DNA of 64,000 nucleotides from Lacihabitans soyangensis (GTDB lineage: Bacteria; Bacteroidota; Bacteroidia; Cytophagales; Spirosomataceae). This document shows, piece by piece, positions 9,178-17,950 of the stretch. The stretch lies in contig NZ_RJUF01000010.1 in the NCBI RefSeq assembly GCF_024343775.1, forward strand, positions 17,844 to 81,843, given 5' to 3'. The notes under the pieces were generated by a model that did not search any database, had not been told where the DNA came from, and was given only the letters and a program-made list of their open reading frames with translations. The position numbers and the translations under genes were made by a program. Each line of letters begins with the position of its first letter. Positions within the stretch are counted from its first letter, which is position 1.

Positions 9178-9810
9178 TCATTTGCCTTTACCCTTTCCTT
9201 TTCCTTTGCCACCTTTGTCTTTCATGGTGAGCTCGTTGAGGAAAACTCCCGCAGCGTCAAAACCTAACATTACCTTGGTTCCATCTGCTTTGGTTACTAA
9301 TACACCATACTTTCCATCACTTGATTTTCTCGCACTGTTCACGGTAGAACCTGCATAAGTGGTAGTTATATAAGTAGTTATGCTCGCTGGAAGGGTGGCA
9401 ACATCAATTTTCTCACCTCCGCGGCCTTTACCAGATACTTCCTTAATAAATACGCCAGCTGCGTCAAATAACAAACCTTTGTGGGTGCTATCTGTCAATA
9501 CGATATGTACTGCATATTTGCCAGAGTCTGACTTGGCGGCACGTTTGATAGTAGAACCGACATAATTGGTTGAAATGTACGAAGTCACGTTTGCTGGTAA
9601 TGCCGAAGTTTCTATTTCGGTCAAATTGTGCTTTTTGCCATGACCATGTTTGCCACCTGTACCTGAACTATCCGCCGTGGCCATAAACATGAAGTCGGCG
9701 TAAGCAGCGTCATCTGTAGTTTCTGAAGGAGATAATCCAAGGTTTTCACAAGAGGTTAAACCTGCTACAGCACAAAAAAGAGCCAGAATTAATACTTTTA
9801 AATTTTTCAT
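9178..9810 (-). CDS. PepSY-like repeat lipoprotein with Gly-Lys tail
   Basis: The 210-residue protein has a lipoprotein signal (MKNLKVLILALFCAVAGLTSC). The mature part holds a His/Gly/Lys-rich linker (GGKHGHGKKH) and then two tandem PepSY-like units of about 55 residues. The units start LPANVTSYISTNYVGSTI and LPASITTYITTTYAGSTV, and both end in FDAAGVF. The C-terminus is a strict Gly-Lys repeat (GGKGKGKGKGK). PepSY-like domains of this kind are common exported Bacteroidota proteins without settled function; a role as inhibitor or cation-binding protein is only a guess. The start at 9810 is chosen over 9840 because the signal begins there. It diverges from the ECF sigma gene. Confidence 0.75.
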   Translation of the reverse strand: MKNLKVLILALFCAVAGLTSCENLGLSPSETTDDAAYADFMFMATADSSGTGGKHGHGKKHNLTEIETSALPANVTSYISTNYVGSTIKRAAKSDSGKYAVHIVLTDSTHKGLLFDAAGVFIKEVSGKGRGGEKIDVATLPASITTYITTTYAGSTVNSARKSSDGKYGVLVTKADGTKVMLGFDAAGVFLNELTMKDKGGKGKGKGKGK

Positions 9811-10016
9811 AAGAAATAGATAATAATTTGATTTAAACAATGTAAGAACTTCCTACAAGTAAATTTTTTCCATGGAATACTTGTTTGATTTAAAAAAAGG
9901 CAAAAGGTTTAATGGCCTTTCTGAAATACTATACGAAACGCTTTTTTTTTATGTTGCCTTGGTTCTAAAAAATATTTTAATTGCCTTAGGCAACGATTTC
10001 TATTTACAATTACGTA

Positions 10017-10024
10017 TACTTTTG
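10017..10024 (+). promoter_or_regulatory. Candidate -7 box (TACTTTTG) of the ECF sigma operon
   Basis: TACTTTTG fits the Bacteroidota -7 consensus TAnnTTTG and lies 40 bases ahead of the GTG start of the sigma gene. No well-spaced -33 TTG is evident, so this is a weak call. Confidence 0.4.
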
Positions 10025-10064
10025 TATAAATAAGAATTCCAGTATAATATAAAAGAAAGCCTTT

Positions 10065-10643
10065 GTGATATTTAAAAGAAACAAATCTTTTGACTTGGTA
10101 AAAGTGTTGGAAGGATGTAGGGCAGACAGCGGCTCAGCTCAAAAACATCTTTTCGAACATTACTACGGCTTGGCCAAAAGGATATGTTTGCGATACGCCG
10201 GGTCGAGCGACGAAGTCGACGAAATGGTGAACGATGGTTTCTTAAAGGTTTTTGCTAAAATTAAAATGTACGATGCCAATCAGTCTTTTGAGGCTTGGTT
10301 TCGGACGGTTTTGGTGAGGACTTGTATAGATTATTATCGGCGTAACAGTCCAAAAGTAAGTTTGATAGACATCCAAAATGCTCCCCAAATCGAAAGTAAT
10401 GACAACTTGGTGGAGAGGATGTCGGCGGAAGATATATTGGAATTGGTCCAAAAACTTCCTCCTTCTTATCGAATGGTTTTTTCGCTCTACGTGGTTGAAG
10501 GGTACTCTCATGCCGAAATAGCCGAGATGCTCAACATCAATGAAGGTACGTCAAGGTCAAATCTTGTAAAAGCTAGACACAAAATGCAAGAATGGGTAAC
10601 GCTATATTTAGATGAAAATATAAATCAAAATAATCATGTCTGA
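10065..10643 (+). CDS. ECF-type RNA polymerase sigma factor
   Basis: The 192-residue protein has the two sigma-70 parts of the ECF class. Region 2 covers about residues 20-90 and includes FEHYYGLAKRICLRYAG, DEVDEMVNDGFLKVF and FEAWFRTVLVRTCIDYYR. Region 4 covers about 125-180 and includes LPPSYRMVFSLYVVEGYSH with the helix-turn-helix HAEIAEMLNINEGTSRSNL. The only sensible start is GTG at 10065, as no in-frame ATG precedes region 2. The 3' end overlaps the next gene by 8 bases; that product has the layout of an anti-sigma or signalling partner. The inducing signal is unknown. Confidence 0.92.
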   Translation: MIFKRNKSFDLVKVLEGCRADSGSAQKHLFEHYYGLAKRICLRYAGSSDEVDEMVNDGFLKVFAKIKMYDANQSFEAWFRTVLVRTCIDYYRRNSPKVSLIDIQNAPQIESNDNLVERMSAEDILELVQKLPPSYRMVFSLYVVEGYSHAEIAEMLNINEGTSRSNLVKARHKMQEWVTLYLDENINQNNHV

Positions 10644-12030
10644 GAATAATTTTGATGATGACATAAGAAAAAAGCTCGAATCTATACGGCCAGAGTATAG
10701 TGAGGCTGCTTGGCAGAAGCTCAAACGCTCTCTGCCTATACCATGGTATATGAGTTTTCTGCGAGATTATGGCAGCTGGGTGTTTGGAGGCCTAGCAACT
10801 GTGGCTTTTTTAGGTTCACAATACAATAATCAAACCATTAGAAAAGAAAACAAATTACTGAATGATAAAATCTCTACTATAACCAGTTCGCCAGAAACAA
10901 AAATCATTACCGATACCATATATGTTCGGCAGAGTGATACTGTATTTACCACTCGGTATGTCACCCGATATGTGCGAGTAGCCGATGAGTACGTAGAAGA
11001 CGAAGACTTGACTTCAAGCAACAAAAACCAAGTTTTGGCTGAAAAAACAAAAGCAAAAGTTAAAGAACAGGGAAGTGCCGAGAGTAAGGCAGTGTTGGAT
11101 TCTAAATCTAAAACGGTCAAAAACAAATCTAAGAATTCAGAAACTGATCTGGCAGATAAACTAACTGCAAGTAAGGATATTATTGATAAGGAGGCGGTTT
11201 CGGATAAAGATTTGGCTCAAACTAACTTGGCTTTTCAGCCCAACCAACAAGTAGATAAGGTTGTAGCGGGGGTTTCGGATGAAAAACTGAAAGCAGCTAA
11301 GGTAGAAGATACCTCTGGGAAGGTAGACGAAGAACCTAAGAAGGAGCAAAAACAAGTTGAAGAATTAATTATTCCAGAAAATAAAGCAACACTTCCAACG
11401 GATCAAAAAAAGGCTAAGAAAATAGACCTAAGCCGAATAAATGCCAGATTTGGAATAACTGGTGACTATATGGGCAGGAATTTTAATAGCCTTGGGCCGG
11501 CTGTCGAAGTATTTCTGGGTGAAAGATTTGCTCTTAATACTGGTCTTCTGATTACAGGTAAAAAGGAGTTTGAATATAAACTTTTGAGGGATTTTAACAT
11601 GAATACCGGTAAAAAGTTTGAGGATAGATATAAGCCGTATATTCCTATTAAACCTGAGAAAATTCAAGATATCGAGATAGAAACCTCGAGTATAAAGTTG
11701 CCAATATTCTTTAGCTATTATGTTCCGGTGCGTAACAATTTGGCTTTTATGCTCAGTACGGGTACTAAACTTGACCTTTCGGTAATAGAAACGGTCAAAT
11801 TTAAAGGACAGAACTTCGATGGTTCATTAGACTACAATAAATTCGAAAATCAGTATAAGCCGAAGATTTTCAGTAATTTATTCTACGGCATGGGTATGCA
11901 ATACCAATATAAGCGTTTTGTCGGACAGATGAATCCATATTTTGAGTTTCCGTTTAGACAGGCTTCCTATTTAGTACCTCCAAAGAAATTCGGAATAAAT
12001 GCCTCATTGAAGTTTTCTTTGAAAAAATAA
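10636..12030 (+). CDS. Single-pass membrane protein with C-terminal barrel-like domain, probable sigma partner
   Basis: The 464-residue protein has three parts. Residues 1-44 are a soluble head (DIRKKLESIRPEYSEAAWQKL) like the cytoplasmic N-termini of sigma-linked membrane proteins in this phylum. Residues about 45-61 form one membrane helix (GSWVFGGLATVAFLGS). Residues about 100-265 are a long Lys/Glu/Ser/Asp-rich low-complexity region, and about 270-464 alternate polar and aromatic residues like an outer-membrane barrel domain (RFGITGDYMGRNF, LNTGLLITG, final FGINASLKFSL). If both ends are inserted as predicted, it would span inner membrane, periplasm and outer membrane. The 8-base overlap with the sigma gene suggests co-translation. 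The sigma-partner role is inferred from position. Confidence 0.7.
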   Translation: MSENNFDDDIRKKLESIRPEYSEAAWQKLKRSLPIPWYMSFLRDYGSWVFGGLATVAFLGSQYNNQTIRKENKLLNDKISTITSSPETKIITDTIYVRQSDTVFTTRYVTRYVRVADEYVEDEDLTSSNKNQVLAEKTKAKVKEQGSAESKAVLDSKSKTVKNKSKNSETDLADKLTASKDIIDKEAVSDKDLAQTNLAFQPNQQVDKVVAGVSDEKLKAAKVEDTSGKVDEEPKKEQKQVEELIIPENKATLPTDQKKAKKIDLSRINARFGITGDYMGRNFNSLGPAVEVFLGERFALNTGLLITGKKEFEYKLLRDFNMNTGKKFEDRYKPYIPIKPEKIQDIEIETSSIKLPIFFSYYVPVRNNLAFMLSTGTKLDLSVIETVKFKGQNFDGSLDYNKFENQYKPKIFSNLFYGMGMQYQYKRFVGQMNPYFEFPFRQASYLVPPKKFGINASLKFSLKK

Positions 12031-12049
12031 TACCTATCAGAAACCTTAA

Positions 12050-12087
12050 AATCCTGCTTTTCGAATTTCAAAAAGCAGGATTTTTTT
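12050..12087 (+). terminator. Intrinsic terminator of the sigma operon
   Basis: A perfect 12-bp inverted repeat (AATCCTGCTTTT / AAAAGCAGGATT) with a 9-base loop is followed by a T run, 19 bases past the stop at 12030. Confidence 0.9.
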
Positions 12088-12119
12088 ATTCTAAACTCAA
12101 ATACCGCCTTAAAATTTAG

Positions 12120-12127
12120 TAGATTTG
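12120..12127 (+). promoter_or_regulatory. Candidate -7 box (TAGATTTG) of the barrel protein-tyrS pair
   Basis: TAGATTTG matches TAnnTTTG, lies after the preceding terminator and 48 bases before the ATG at 12176. No clear -33 element was found. Confidence 0.4.
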
Positions 12128-12175
12128 CAGACTTTTTGGCGTTGTTGAGACGTTTCAAACATAAACAAAACAAAA

Positions 12176-12814
12176 ATGCACTCCATTCGTATACTTATTC
12201 TTTCTTTTTTGTGTCTTCCGGTTTTAGGGCAAATCAAACCTCGTTTGTTTGAGTTCGGCCCCAAGGCAGGTTTATTGGTGAACGGTATAGCCACTTTGGA
12301 CACCGTAACATTCAAAAAGAAATTATCGGTAGGTTATCAAGGAGGTATCTTTACGAGATTTAACTTTGGTCGATTGAGTTTTCAACCTGAGTTGGTATAT
12401 CAGGTTAAAGGAGGTAGCACAACTGCTCCTACACAGGCCAAATATTCTTATAAATACATTTCTACACCTCTTATTGTAGGTTTTACACCTATAAAAGGCA
12501 TTTATTTTGAGGGTGGTTATGAGCCAAGCTGGGCTTTAAACAAAGGCTACAAAAAAGATGGACTGACTATTTACGGTCCAGACGTAGCCACCGACAAAAG
12601 CTTGATAGTAGGTACAAGAATCAACATGTTAGACATGTTTTCCTTGTTCAGTTTAAACATTCGTTATACCCACGGTCTTCAAAATGTGAGTACCTCTAAT
12701 TATCTCAAAACTCCGCTCGACTTTAGAAACAGGAGTGTTCAGGTGTCTGCAACTTATACGTTTTCAGAGTATTACCTCTGGAAAAAGAAATACGGCGTAA
12801 AGAAAAAGAATTAA
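12176..12814 (+). CDS. PorT-like outer-membrane beta-barrel protein
   Basis: The 212-residue protein starts MHSIRILILSFLCLPVLGQ, a signal peptide cut near Gln19. The mature part is a small barrel of the OMP_b-brl_2 (PorT-like) type: PKAGLLVNG, the strand pair YQGGIFTRFNFGRLSFQPELVYQ (core FGRLSFQPELVYQ), ISTPLIVGFTP, YFEGGYEPSWAL and a final strand QVSATYTFSEYYLW. These proteins are abundant in the phylum and mostly of unknown role. It ends 6 bases before tyrS and probably shares its transcript. Confidence 0.8.
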   Translation: MHSIRILILSFLCLPVLGQIKPRLFEFGPKAGLLVNGIATLDTVTFKKKLSVGYQGGIFTRFNFGRLSFQPELVYQVKGGSTTAPTQAKYSYKYISTPLIVGFTPIKGIYFEGGYEPSWALNKGYKKDGLTIYGPDVATDKSLIVGTRINMLDMFSLFSLNIRYTHGLQNVSTSNYLKTPLDFRNRSVQVSATYTFSEYYLWKKKYGVKKKN

Positions 12815-12820
12815 TAAGTA

Positions 12821-14134
12821 ATGAGTTTTATAGAAGAATTACAGTGGCGTGGCATGCTTCATCAGATGATGCCCGGCACTGCGGAGCAATTAGACAAAGA
12901 AATGACCTCGGCCTACATAGGTTTCGATCCTACGGCTAAATCTCTCCATATCGGCAACTTGGCCACCATCATGCTTTTGGTGCATTTACAAAGAGCCGGG
13001 CATAAACCTTATGCATTGGTGGGTGGAGCCACGGGTATGGTGGGTGATCCTTCGGGCAAATCTGCCGAAAGACAATTCTTAGATGAAAATATCCTTAGAG
13101 AGAACCAAGAGGGCATAAGAAAGCAATTGGAAAAATTCTTAGATTTCAACTCTGGAGCCAACAGTGCCGAAATGGTCAACAACTATGACTGGTTCAAAGA
13201 TTTTGGCTTTTTGCAGTTTTTGAGAGAAGTAGGTAAGTATTTGACAGTCAATTATATGTCAAGTAAAGATTCTGTGAAAAATAGAATCACTACGGGTATT
13301 TCTTACACCGAATTTACCTACCAATTGCTACAAGGTTACGATTTTTACCATTTGTACAAACACAAAAATGTGAGGATACAAATGGGCGGGTCGGATCAGT
13401 GGGGAAACATCACGACCGGTACAGAACTTATACGCAGAAAAGAAAACAACGACGGCTCAGATGCAGACGGCGAGGTGGAATACTCGGCTTATGCCCTGAC
13501 GACTCCGTTGGTGACTAAGGCCGACGGTACGAAATTCGGTAAGTCAGAAGGTGGAAATGTTTGGTTAGATCCAAACATGACCAGCCCTTACGAATTTTAC
13601 CAGTTTTGGATAAATCAGGCAGATGAAGATTGTAAGAGACTCATCAGAGTTTTTACACTTTTGAGCAAAGAAGAAATAGAGAAACTGGAAGCTGAACATG
13701 CTGAAGCTCCACATTTGAGATTGGTGCAAAAGGCTATAGCAGAAGACGTAACCACGCGTGTACATGGCAAAGAGCAATATGAATTGGCTGTTAAAGCCTC
13801 TGAAGTATTGTACGGAAAGGCAACCCTAGAAACTCTACAAAGTTTGGACGAGAATACTTTCAAAAAGATATTCGACGGCGTACCACAAACAACTATCTCT
13901 AAGGCCGATTTTGATGCATGTCACTCCTTGTTGGATTTGATTTCGGTAACCACCAACGGAGAAATATATGCCTCAAAAGGTGAAGCAAAGCGAGCCTTAC
14001 AAGGAAATGCTGTAAGCATTAACAAAGTAAAAACTCAGGACGAAAAAATGGCTGTTTCCGAAATTAGTCTACTCTCGGGCAAATATATTTTGATAGGAAA
14101 AGGGAAAAAGAATCATATTGTGGAGTTGGGGTGA
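12821..14134 (+). CDS. tyrS: Tyrosyl-tRNA synthetase
   Basis: The 437-residue class I synthetase attaches tyrosine to tRNA-Tyr. The HIGH-type motif is HIGN at residues 43-46 and the KMSKS-type loop is KFGKS at 238-242, both in the form usual for bacterial TyrRS. The tyrosine pocket region includes YDFYHLY and QMGGSDQWGNI (about 187-197). The C-terminal part after about residue 355 is an S4-like RNA-binding domain (GEAKRALQGNAVSINKVK). Length and ends are normal. It follows the barrel protein by 6 bases and is followed by a hairpin terminator. Confidence 0.97.
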   Translation: MSFIEELQWRGMLHQMMPGTAEQLDKEMTSAYIGFDPTAKSLHIGNLATIMLLVHLQRAGHKPYALVGGATGMVGDPSGKSAERQFLDENILRENQEGIRKQLEKFLDFNSGANSAEMVNNYDWFKDFGFLQFLREVGKYLTVNYMSSKDSVKNRITTGISYTEFTYQLLQGYDFYHLYKHKNVRIQMGGSDQWGNITTGTELIRRKENNDGSDADGEVEYSAYALTTPLVTKADGTKFGKSEGGNVWLDPNMTSPYEFYQFWINQADEDCKRLIRVFTLLSKEEIEKLEAEHAEAPHLRLVQKAIAEDVTTRVHGKEQYELAVKASEVLYGKATLETLQSLDENTFKKIFDGVPQTTISKADFDACHSLLDLISVTTNGEIYASKGEAKRALQGNAVSINKVKTQDEKMAVSEISLLSGKYILIGKGKKNHIVELG

Positions 14135-14161
14135 AATACCTTTGAACGTCTTTAATAAATG

Positions 14162-14190
14162 AAGCCATTCTGTTTTGAGTGGCTTTTTTG
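14162..14190 (+). terminator. Probable intrinsic terminator of tyrS
   Basis: A short stem AAGCCA / TGGCTT with a 12-base loop is followed by six T, 27 bases past the tyrS stop. The stem is short, so strength is uncertain. Confidence 0.6.
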
Positions 14191-14231
14191 TAGGGAAGAA
14201 CTTGAGAATTTGCAATTTGCAAATCGCGAAT

Positions 14232-15029
14232 TCACCCCTCTAATTCCCTCAAATACCTTTCAGGATTATCCATAAATGCTTTGGTAAGTTGATAATGAGG
14301 AGTTTCGGTGTAACTGATTTCGTTGATAGCGTTATTTTCGAAATGTAGAATTTGGGCTTCTTGCATGGCCATGATAATGGGCGAATGTGTGGCGATGATA
14401 AACTGAGAACCTTTGTTTTTTACAGCTTCTTGAATCAAAACAATCAAACTCAACTGTCGGGCAGGGGAGAGGGCGGCCTCGGGTTCGTCTATGAGGTAGA
14501 GGCCTTTGCCCGTAATACGTGTATTGAAAAACTTCAGAAAACCTTCGCCATGGCTCATGGCGTCCAAGTTTTCGGTATATCGGTCGGTTATTTCTTTTCT
14601 TTCACTCAGCAATGGACTTTGGGCCAGATTGATGTCTCCTCCCGTCCAAGTTTCTTTTATTTCCTTGATTTCTGAGTCGAGTTCTGCAATACTTCGTAAG
14701 ATATTTTTCACAAAACCTATAAAATCTTCAGCTCTCGCAAAAAATCCACGGTTGGTTTTTTCGATAAATCTCAAAGAGAGCATTTTGCCCAAAGCTCGTG
14801 CAGGTTCCATCAGCGGGTCGTCGGTGATGCTAATCCCACCAGCTGTAGGTACGCCCGAGGCATACGCAATGGCCTCCAGAAGTGTTGATTTTCCAGAGCC
14901 GTTTTCGCCTATGAAAAACGTAACGGGCTTTTTAAGTGATATATAAGGAAGGTTTTTTACGAGTTCGAGATTAAAAGGGAATTCCTCCGTTTCAGGCAGA
15001 TTTCTTAATCCAAAACTCTGTAAAATCAT
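14232..15029 (-). CDS. AAA/ABC-type ATPase (predicted ATP-binding protein)
   Basis: The 265-residue protein is a stand-alone ATPase with an ABC-like head. Walker A is FFIGENGSGKSTLLEAI (about residues 38-54), the signature-like region is AMSHGEGFLKFF (about 157), Walker B is GLYLIDEPEAALSP (about 175-188), and the switch His is in FIIATHSPIIMAM. It has no membrane domain or long coiled coil, so it is not a transporter or SMC protein. Such small ATPases are annotated as AAA_21/AAA_23-like, role unknown. Its ATG overlaps the dxs stop (ATGA at 15026-15029), so it is translated after dxs. Confidence 0.85.
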   Translation of the reverse strand: MILQSFGLRNLPETEEFPFNLELVKNLPYISLKKPVTFFIGENGSGKSTLLEAIAYASGVPTAGGISITDDPLMEPARALGKMLSLRFIEKTNRGFFARAEDFIGFVKNILRSIAELDSEIKEIKETWTGGDINLAQSPLLSERKEITDRYTENLDAMSHGEGFLKFFNTRITGKGLYLIDEPEAALSPARQLSLIVLIQEAVKNKGSQFIIATHSPIIMAMQEAQILHFENNAINEISYTETPHYQLTKAFMDNPERYLRELEG

Positions 15030-16954
15030 GCCAGATGACCTTGAATTTGTAAAGAACGGACGGTTTCAACTATGCCTTTGGCATCGTAGCCACATTCTGC
15101 ATATAGCTGATATTGTTCACCGTGTTCAACCAATCTGTCTGGTATACCGAGGCGTTTTACTTTAGAAGAATAGCCATGATCTACCATAAACTCCAAAATA
15201 GCCGAGCCAATTCCACCTTGTAGGCAACCGTCTTCTACTGTAATGACATGGGTGAATTTCTCAAAAACCTCATGTAAGAGTGCTTCGTCCAAGGGTTTGG
15301 CAAAACGCATATCGTAATGTGCTACACTGAACTCCGGTTCAAGTGTTTCAATCGCCTTGATGACTTCATTCCCAGTTGGTCCAAAACTCAAAATTGCCAA
15401 GTCTTCACCTTCTTTTAGTTTTCGGCCTTCGCCAACTTTTATTTCAGAGAAGGGCTTTCTCCAATCTGGCATGACACCTTCGCCACGAGGATATCTGAGC
15501 GTTATGGCTTCGCCACCAGCTTGAAAACTATCTGATTGAGCTAGGAACATGAGGTTTCTTAACTCTTCTTCGTTCATAGGGGACGCTACCACCATATTAG
15601 GTATGCAACGCATAAACGCTATGTCATAAGCACCGTGGTGTGTGGGTCCGTCTGCACCTGCAAATCCAGCCCTATCCAAGCAAAATATGACAGGTAAATT
15701 TTGGATGCAAACATCGTGAATCACTTGGTCATAAGCCCTTTGCATGAACGACGAATAGATGTTGCAGTATACGGCCAAACCTCTAGTGGCCATTCCGGCA
15801 GAAAGTGTAACCGCATGTTGCTCTGCTATACCGACATCAAAAGCCCTATCTGGCATGGCTTTCATCATTATATTCAACGATGAACCCGATGGCATGGCTG
15901 GTGTGATACCTACAATTTTTGGGTTTTTCTCGGCTAACTCTACAATCGTATGCCCAAAAACATCCTGATATTTGGGTGCGGTAGGATGAGTAATGATTTT
16001 TTTCTTGATTTCGCCCGTTACTTTGTCAAAAAGTCCCGGTGCGTGCCATTTGGTTTGGTCGAGTTCGGCCGGTGCATATCCTTTGCCTTTTACTGTAAGT
16101 ACATGCAAAATTTTTGGCCCAGGGATATTTTTCATATCGTTCAGAACCGCAACCAAATGGTCTATGTCATGGCCATCAATCGGCCCGAAATATCTTAAAT
16201 TCAGTGCCTCAAAGAAGTTGCTTTGGCTTAGCAAGGCACCTTTCATGGCATTTTCTACTTTCGCAACAATATCTCTGGCACTTTTGCCAAACTTGCTCAT
16301 CTTGCCCAGCAAATTCCAAACCTCGTCTTTTACTTTGTTATAAGTTTTAGAAGTCGTTATATCTGTCAAATATTCTTTTAAGGCACCTACATTTGGATCT
16401 ATGGCCATGCAGTTGTCGTTCAGAATAATCAACAAGTTGGCGTCGTTGATAGACCCAGCATGGTTCATGCCCTCAAATGCTAAACCTGCAGTAAGTGCTC
16501 CATCTCCAATAACAGCCACGTGCTGGCGGTGTTTTTCGCCGTTGTGCAGTGAACCCATGGCCATACCTAAGGCTGCAGAGATAGAAGTGGATGAGTGTCC
16601 TACACCGAATGAATCATATTCGCTTTCTTTTCTTTTTGGAAACCCAGAAATGCCTCCATATATACGATTAGTATAGAATTTATCTTTTCGGCCTGTTAAG
16701 ATTTTATGGCCGTATGCCTGATGACCCACATCCCAGATGAGCTGATCATCAGGAGTGTTTAACACATAATGCAGGGCTACTGTCAATTCTACTACCCCTA
16801 GACTGGCTCCAAAATGCCCACCATGAACCGACACCATGTCTATAATGTACTGTCTTAATTCTTGGCAAACCTGATGCATCTGGTCTGGCCTTAGTTTTTT
16901 TAAATCTTCTGGCAAATTTATGTCTTTCAGAAGATCACCCTGGGTAATTAGCAT
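15026..16954 (-). CDS. dxs: 1-deoxy-D-xylulose-5-phosphate synthase
   Basis: Dxs condenses pyruvate with glyceraldehyde 3-phosphate, using thiamine diphosphate, as the first step of the methylerythritol phosphate route to isoprenoids. The 642-residue protein has all three transketolase-like domains: IWDVGHQAYGHKILTGR near residue 80, the thiamine-binding GDGALTAGLAFEGMNHAG near 155, FGPIDGHD, the pyrimidine domain with GIAEQHAVTLSAGMA and DRAGFAGADGPTHHG, and the C-terminal domain ending in GIPD-type sequence. The ATG at 16954 is the natural start. It overlaps the ATPase gene downstream by four bases. Confidence 0.97.
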   Translation of the reverse strand: MLITQGDLLKDINLPEDLKKLRPDQMHQVCQELRQYIIDMVSVHGGHFGASLGVVELTVALHYVLNTPDDQLIWDVGHQAYGHKILTGRKDKFYTNRIYGGISGFPKRKESEYDSFGVGHSSTSISAALGMAMGSLHNGEKHRQHVAVIGDGALTAGLAFEGMNHAGSINDANLLIILNDNCMAIDPNVGALKEYLTDITTSKTYNKVKDEVWNLLGKMSKFGKSARDIVAKVENAMKGALLSQSNFFEALNLRYFGPIDGHDIDHLVAVLNDMKNIPGPKILHVLTVKGKGYAPAELDQTKWHAPGLFDKVTGEIKKKIITHPTAPKYQDVFGHTIVELAEKNPKIVGITPAMPSGSSLNIMMKAMPDRAFDVGIAEQHAVTLSAGMATRGLAVYCNIYSSFMQRAYDQVIHDVCIQNLPVIFCLDRAGFAGADGPTHHGAYDIAFMRCIPNMVVASPMNEEELRNLMFLAQSDSFQAGGEAITLRYPRGEGVMPDWRKPFSEIKVGEGRKLKEGEDLAILSFGPTGNEVIKAIETLEPEFSVAHYDMRFAKPLDEALLHEVFEKFTHVITVEDGCLQGGIGSAILEFMVDHGYSSKVKRLGIPDRLVEHGEQYQLYAECGYDAKGIVETVRSLQIQGHLA

Positions 16955-17017
16955 ATTGCGTTTAGTTATTTCATCTTAACTTACCGAAAAGCCAAAATGT
17001 TTATTTGTTTCCACAGC

Positions 17018-17917
17018 TTAGTCTTTTCTCTGACTAGCTTTGTACAATCTATTTTTTTCTTCTTTGGTGAGGCTTTCATAGCCCCCACCTTTATTGATTT
17101 TATCTAAAAGATAATCCACTTCGTCTTGGTTCGGAATGTTGTTGTCGTCGAAATACTCACCTCTGCTGTATTCTCCAACTGGGCTATATTTTTTCATGAC
17201 CGTTTTCTTTTTAGGTTGGCCAATTTTCGAGAACCAAACAAAGAAATTTTCAATGGGCTGCGTAATATTCAGGCCGGTTCTCAAAAATTTGATTTGCAGA
17301 TAACCAAATGTTGCCGCTCCTAAATTCAGAACACCAGCATGCGGGTTAAACAACAACGAAAGTATTAAAAATGAGATAGCAACGATTCGTAATTTGATGA
17401 AAAACCTGAAAAACATCAGTTCATATTCAGGCAAAAGTGCTACTGCCGCAAACATGACGGCATAAATACCGGCCGATGCACCATAAAGTTGGGTGGGGTG
17501 AGTTTGGTTTTTGTTTAAAACATTCAAAATTGCCCACAGACCCATGTAGAAAAACACCGAAAAAATGGCACCTGTAATGTACACAATCATGGTTTTTCGT
17601 CCACCTAGAAAATCCACCAAGATGTTTCCAAACCAGAACAAAGCCAGTCCATTGAATAAGACATCGAGTATACTAGAATTGGTGAAAGGGAAAACAATAA
17701 GTGACCAAGGCCGTTGGATTAGCTCAATAAATGAAGAACTTACGTAGAAGTTTTTCTGAACAAAAGCCTGATAGATAGCTGGGTTTGCAAAAAAAGTAAG
17801 GCTAAATTTCAGTACAACCAGAAATAAGAATACAAAAATATTTAGCAGGATCAACTGTATGACCTGATTGTTGTTTTTTCTAAAAGCATTCAATATGTCC
17901 GAAAATACACTTCTCAT
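17018..17917 (-). CDS. Rhomboid-family membrane protein, probably inactive (active-site His absent)
   Basis: Counted from the ATG at 17917, the protein has 299 residues and about six membrane helices. The nucleophile motif is kept (YGASAGIYAVMFA, Ser148), but the helix that should hold the catalytic His reads VLNLGAATFGYL, with Asn198 where AHLGG proteins have His. The loop-helix His before the conserved Asn is Asp85 (DVLFNGLALFWFG). The C-terminal tail (DEVDYLLDKINKGG, then SLTKEEKNRLYKAS) is the DUF6576-like extension seen on many Bacteroidota rhomboids. The longer TTG start at 17923 is not needed. It lies 33 bases after an intact rhomboid gene. Loss of protease activity is inferred from these residues. 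Confidence 0.85.
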   Translation of the reverse strand: MRSVFSDILNAFRKNNNQVIQLILLNIFVFLFLVVLKFSLTFFANPAIYQAFVQKNFYVSSSFIELIQRPWSLIVFPFTNSSILDVLFNGLALFWFGNILVDFLGGRKTMIVYITGAIFSVFFYMGLWAILNVLNKNQTHPTQLYGASAGIYAVMFAAVALLPEYELMFFRFFIKLRIVAISFLILSLLFNPHAGVLNLGAATFGYLQIKFLRTGLNITQPIENFFVWFSKIGQPKKKTVMKKYSPVGEYSRGEYFDDNNIPNQDEVDYLLDKINKGGGYESLTKEEKNRLYKASQRKD

Positions 17918-17950
17918 CAGCAATGTTATTGAACGAAAACGAACACGAAT

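Noticed and set aside
14506..14946. 146-codon plus-strand frame opposite the ATPase gene
   Set aside because: The minus strand carries Walker A, signature and Walker B motifs; the plus-strand frame has none.
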